The notes beneath the pieces are model-generated. The model worked only from the letters and a program-made list of their open reading frames with translations, did no database searches and was not told the DNA's origin. From the NCBI GenBank assembly GCA_017962865.1, contig JAGCUM010000072.1:1-8780 (forward strand): a DNA stretch of 8,780 nucleotides. The letters run 5' to 3'. Positions 6,456-8,780 of this stretch are shown piece after piece; within the stretch, counting starts at the first letter, position 1; every line of letters starts with the position of its first letter. The DNA comes from Spirochaetales bacterium (GTDB lineage Bacteria > Spirochaetota > Spirochaetia > Sphaerochaetales > Sphaerochaetaceae). The translations under genes were made by a program, and so were the position numbers.

Positions 6456-7463
6456 ATGAAGAAAAGGCCAGTCCTTTATATTATATATATGCTCCTCGCT
6501 GTTTTTCTTGTCGGCTGTACCAGAGCGCAGGCAGATCAGGCCAAGCCGGAAAGCACCGTGACCGAGCCGGTCTCTGAGGTATCGGCCTTGGTTGAGAAGG
6601 AAGAAGAGCCCGTGGTGCAGGAGCCGGTAATTGTCGATTCCGATGCCCCGGATGTGGAGGATGACGGATTTCAGACCCGAATAGTTGCCGGTGAGACCAT
6701 CAAATGGGACGGATTCAGGGCCATTGAACCCAAGGATGACTGGGATATCTGGAGCATGGAGCTGTCTGATGTGGGGCCGTTCTTCGAGAAGGAGTTTGAA
6801 GTCGAGAAGAGTTCCTACAAGCTGATGGAAGGCCAGATCACGGAGACCGAGGTTCTGCATATCCACAGTGCGAACCCGGGTCCGGCAATCTATATCGTCG
6901 GGGCTGTCCACGGGGACGAGAGGGCCGCATGGTATGCAGCTCTTCTGCTGAAGCAGGCTTCGATTTCCTGCGGGGACCTGTATATCCTGGTGCCGGCCAA
7001 TGCCAACGGAGCGCGGAACCTGACCCGCTATGTGGTCAGGAACCAGGACCTCAACCGCAGTTTCCCCGGCGAGCCTTCGGGAGACGAGGCCGAGCAGCTT
7101 GCATATGCGATCTTCAGGGACATTGCGGGCAAGAGGCCGGACCTTGTTCTGGATCTTCACGAGGCTATAGTTCTCACCCAGGACCGTGATTTTCTGGGGA
7201 GCACATACATCTTTACCGAGCTTGACGGCATCGAAGACCTTTTCTTCGAGCTTCTGGTCGCGACGGAGGAGGGGCGCATCTGCCACAACGAATTCGGATT
7301 CACCGGACCGGGACCTGCGGGCAGCGTGAATGCAGAAGTGACCAGGAACCTCAGGATTCCGACCATTACGGTCGAGACCTTCAGGGGTTTTGAAATCGGA
7401 AGAAGGGTGTACGACCAGCTGGATACCATTCAGTTCGTCCTTGATTTCATGGGTATGAGGTGA
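6456..7463 (+). CDS. Lipid-anchored AstE/M14-like zinc hydrolase (hydrolase C)
   Basis: The 335-aa product has a lipoprotein signal peptide with FLVGC, the modified cysteine being residue 21. An acidic, Pro/Val/Glu-rich tether of about 45 residues follows, then a succinylglutamate desuccinylase/aspartoacylase-like domain from about residue 125. Zinc ligands are H152 and E155 in GAVHGDE and H235 in LDLHEA. The substrate-site pair is N200-R201 in DLNRSFPG, and the likely catalytic glutamate is E307 in TVETF. The set is complete, so an active enzyme is expected at the periplasmic face of a membrane. It is more distant from hydrolases A and B than they are from each other, lacking their NP.DQWPD and LHG.(I/M)D blocks. 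It therefore looks like a separate enzyme rather than a third copy of the cassette unit. The start has only a weak AAGG site and lies 6 bp after hydrolase B. Confidence 0.8.
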   Translation: MKKRPVLYIIYMLLAVFLVGCTRAQADQAKPESTVTEPVSEVSALVEKEEEPVVQEPVIVDSDAPDVEDDGFQTRIVAGETIKWDGFRAIEPKDDWDIWSMELSDVGPFFEKEFEVEKSSYKLMEGQITETEVLHIHSANPGPAIYIVGAVHGDERAAWYAALLLKQASISCGDLYILVPANANGARNLTRYVVRNQDLNRSFPGEPSGDEAEQLAYAIFRDIAGKRPDLVLDLHEAIVLTQDRDFLGSTYIFTELDGIEDLFFELLVATEEGRICHNEFGFTGPGPAGSVNAEVTRNLRIPTITVETFRGFEIGRRVYDQLDTIQFVLDFMGMR

Positions 7464-7470
7464 CGGCAAT

Positions 7471-7785
7471 ATGGACAAAAACTATCTCAGGGCTGCAGCG
7501 TTCCTCAAACGTGCGGACGAGGCTTCGGATATCAGACAGAAGCTGCTGTGTCTATATGACGGATTCGTATGTCTCTACGGCCCCATGGAGGCCTGCAGGA
7601 AGGCCGCCTTTGCCTCCGGAGTGGATTTCACCCTGTTGGAGAAAGTGATCGATTACTGCATGGATGACGGCGACGGTCCCGATTATTCCTCCGGGACTGC
7701 GGAGACCCGCAAAGTCGATATTCCTGCGGATATGGTGGAGAAGCTTTTCCGTGCCCTGACATCGATTGTGGAGAAGGCCGAATGA
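7471..7785 (+). CDS. Hypothetical protein, 104 aa, mostly helical
   Basis: I do not recognise this protein. It has no signal peptide and no transmembrane segment, so it is probably cytoplasmic. The N-terminal half looks like two amphipathic helices (DKNYLRAAAFLKRADEASD and QKLLCLYDGFVCLYG). A polar, acidic loop (MDDGDGPDYSSGTAE) comes before a C-terminal helix (PADMVEKLFRALTSIVEKAE). It has three cysteines, without a metal-binding spacing. It starts 7 bp after hydrolase C, with GAGG at 7457-7460 as a distant ribosome binding site. Its TGA overlaps the next start as ATGA, so it is translationally coupled to the phosphodiesterase. Spacing and codon use like those of the neighbours support a real gene. 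Function unknown. Confidence 0.65.
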   Translation: MDKNYLRAAAFLKRADEASDIRQKLLCLYDGFVCLYGPMEACRKAAFASGVDFTLLEKVIDYCMDDGDGPDYSSGTAETRKVDIPADMVEKLFRALTSIVEKAE

Positions 7786-8594
7786 AGAGCGGGTTTTTCG
7801 AGCAGCTTGCTTCACAGCGCAAGGTGCTGGTCTTCGGACACAGGGGTTTTTCGCAGGACTATCCGGAGAACACGATGGTTTCGTTCTCCAGATGCGCGGA
7901 GAATCCGCTGATAGATGCCGTTGAGCTGGATGTACATCTCTGCAGAAGCGGTGAGGTCGTGGTTGCCCATGATTTCTCCCTCAAGCGGACTGCGGGTCTG
8001 GACCGTGAAATAGAGGACCTGACGTTCGATGAGCTGAAAAGCGTGGACGTGGGATCCTTCAAGGGCCCTCAGTTCAGCGACCAGCGCGTCCCGCTTCTTT
8101 CCGAACTGTTCTCATCCTTCGGCTCGCGCTTCTATTATGATATAGAATTAAAGGTGAAGGCCGGCAAGGTGAACCGGGAACTCTCCCGGAAGGTGATGGG
8201 CCTGATCGACGATTACGGTCTGCGCTCCCGCGTTCTGGTTTCCAGCTTCAACCCGTTCGCACTCAGGGCCTTCAATTCCGTCTCACGCTCCGCCTTCCCG
8301 TCGGCAGACATCTTCGAGCACTCCGAGAACATCCCCAAACCCCTCTGGGACGGGGCCGGGCACATCATCAGCAGGGCCACCTACCAGAAGCCCGGATTCA
8401 GACAGGTCGATGCCTCTTATCTCAGGCGTCACGGGTCTCTGCCCATCATCACCTGGACCGTCAACGAACGTTCCGAAGCCGAGAGACTTTTGTCCCTGAA
8501 TTCCGACCCGGAAGACGGAAAAATGAAGGTTTTCGGCCTGATAGGAAACGACCCCGATATGCTTGCTGATGTCGTAAGTCATTGGAAGGTCTGA
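7782..8594 (+). CDS. Glycerophosphodiester phosphodiesterase family protein
   Basis: This 270-aa protein has the GDPD TIM-barrel signatures: GHRGFSQDYPENT with H20 and R21, VELDVHL with E48 and D50, VVVAHDFSLKRTA with H63, YYDIELK with E122 and K124, and a late WTVN (225-228). The family hydrolyses glycerophosphodiesters to glycerol-3-phosphate and an alcohol, using H20 and H63 as acid/base and E48, D50 and E122 around the metal. All these residues are present. There is no signal peptide, which suggests a cytoplasmic enzyme working on imported or recycled phospholipid head groups. The start overlaps the preceding stop (ATGA), with GGAGAAGG at 7770-7777 as ribosome binding site. Its link to the hydrolase/transporter genes is positional only; it may simply be the last gene of a shared transcript. 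Confidence 0.9.
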   Translation: MKSGFFEQLASQRKVLVFGHRGFSQDYPENTMVSFSRCAENPLIDAVELDVHLCRSGEVVVAHDFSLKRTAGLDREIEDLTFDELKSVDVGSFKGPQFSDQRVPLLSELFSSFGSRFYYDIELKVKAGKVNRELSRKVMGLIDDYGLRSRVLVSSFNPFALRAFNSVSRSAFPSADIFEHSENIPKPLWDGAGHIISRATYQKPGFRQVDASYLRRHGSLPIITWTVNERSEAERLLSLNSDPEDGKMKVFGLIGNDPDMLADVVSHWKV

Positions 8595-8652
8595 ATTTCC
8601 TTTGCCGGGTCTTTCTATTTAAACAAAAAGCGAAAAAAAATAAAAAAGAGTG

Positions 8653-8682
8653 TTGACATTTTTACCTCGAATCGAGTATGTT
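8653..8682 (+). promoter_or_regulatory. Strong sigma70-type promoter with upstream A-tract and a palindrome in the spacer
   Basis: A consensus TTGACA lies at 8653-8658 and TATGTT at 8677-8682, with an 18-bp spacer. The bases 8622-8648 just upstream are almost entirely A and T, like an UP element. Within the spacer, CTCGA-A-TCGAG (8666-8676) is an 11-bp odd palindrome placed where a repressor would block RNA polymerase. The transcript would start near 8689 and serve a gene or RNA beyond the window. The 186 bp after the phosphodiesterase gene contain no recognisable coding sequence and no intrinsic terminator for the upstream genes. Confidence 0.65.
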
Positions 8683-8684
8683 CA

Positions 8685-8728
8685 TAGAGCACGCTTTGAG
8701 GAAGCTCAAAGATGTGCACTAGTTTTTT
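8685..8728 (+). terminator. Hairpin plus T6 at the predicted transcript start (attenuator-like or leader structure)
   Basis: The stem is built from GCAC (8689-8692) with GTGC (8714-8717) and CTTTGAG (8694-8700) with CTCAAAG (8705-8711) around a GAAG loop. The outer TAG/CTA bases (8685-8687 and 8719-8721) could extend it in DNA. One G follows, then T6 at 8723-8728. The shape is that of an intrinsic terminator, but it begins almost at the predicted +1 of the promoter at 8653-8682. It could be an attenuator, a stabilising 5' hairpin, or a terminator of transcription arriving from the upstream cluster. The downstream purine-rich leader (8729-8767) shows no clear gene start. Confidence 0.5.
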
Positions 8729-8780
8729 ACAGAGATATTAAAGAAGAGAAGGTTAAGAAGAAGAGTTGCAACGATTGCCG

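Noticed and set aside
5814..7478. Long open frame on the minus strand (554 codons) antisense to hydrolases B and C
   Set aside because: It runs across two genes with complete catalytic motifs on the plus strand, shows no recognisable motif of its own, and is explained by biased codon use leaving the opposite frame open.
8595..8650. Intrinsic terminator after the phosphodiesterase gene
   Set aside because: The region is A-rich on the plus strand with no stable stem ahead of a T-run; only the hairpin at 8685-8728 has terminator shape.
8712..8741. Nine-codon leader peptide (ATG 8712 to TAA 8741)
   Set aside because: The start codon is buried in the hairpin, the GAGG is distant, and the peptide has no run of regulatory codons.
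8729..8780. Start of an rRNA or tRNA gene after the strong promoter
   Set aside because: The A-tract plus consensus promoter resembles rRNA promoters, but no 16S-like or tRNA-like sequence is visible before the window ends.

Overview
This is an accessory-type bacterial window with one long, tightly packed plus-strand gene cluster. The mid-50s GC by eye, relaxed lipoboxes (FASC, LVGC), frequent AGA/AGG arginine codons and the gene content suggest an uncultured, Gram-negative, spirochaete-like host (Sphaerochaeta/Treponema relatives). This is an inference from style, not a proven assignment.

Layout. (1) 3-389 is the 3' end of a gamma-glutamyltransferase-family gene. (2) 390-517 is a gap holding a long imperfect inverted repeat. 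(3) 518-3082 is cassette A: a DctM-like TRAP/ion-transporter permease, a 48-aa membrane microprotein (1782-1928), and an M14/AstE-like zinc hydrolase with an N-terminal membrane segment. (4) 3083-3122 is a 40-bp AT-rich gap with a likely internal promoter. (5) 3123-6449 is cassette B: a lipoprotein resembling the DUF6305 family, a second DctM-like permease, a second microprotein (49 aa, 5159-5308) and a second M14/AstE-like hydrolase. Permease, microprotein and hydrolase are each paralogous to their counterparts in cassette A and lie in the same order. (6) 6456-7463 is a third, lipid-anchored AstE/M14-like hydrolase. (7) 7471-7785 is an unrecognised 104-aa protein overlapping by ATGA with (8) 7782-8594, a glycerophosphodiester phosphodiesterase-family protein. 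(9) 8595-8780 is non-coding as far as can be seen. It holds an A-tract, a strong sigma70-type promoter with a palindrome in its spacer, and a hairpin followed by T6 at the predicted transcript start. The gene it drives lies beyond the window.

How it may work. Three predicted extracytoplasmic zinc hydrolases and a GGT-family enzyme surround two secondary transporters. The simplest reading is a cell-envelope system that trims an amide- or gamma-glutamyl-linked compound (an N-acyl amino acid, gamma-glutamyl peptide or murein peptide) and imports the product. No DctP solute receptor or normal DctQ small subunit is present. The 48/49-aa proteins and the DUF6305-like lipoprotein are therefore candidates for unusual accessory parts of the transporter. 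The duplicated permease-microprotein-hydrolase cassette is the most interesting item in the window.
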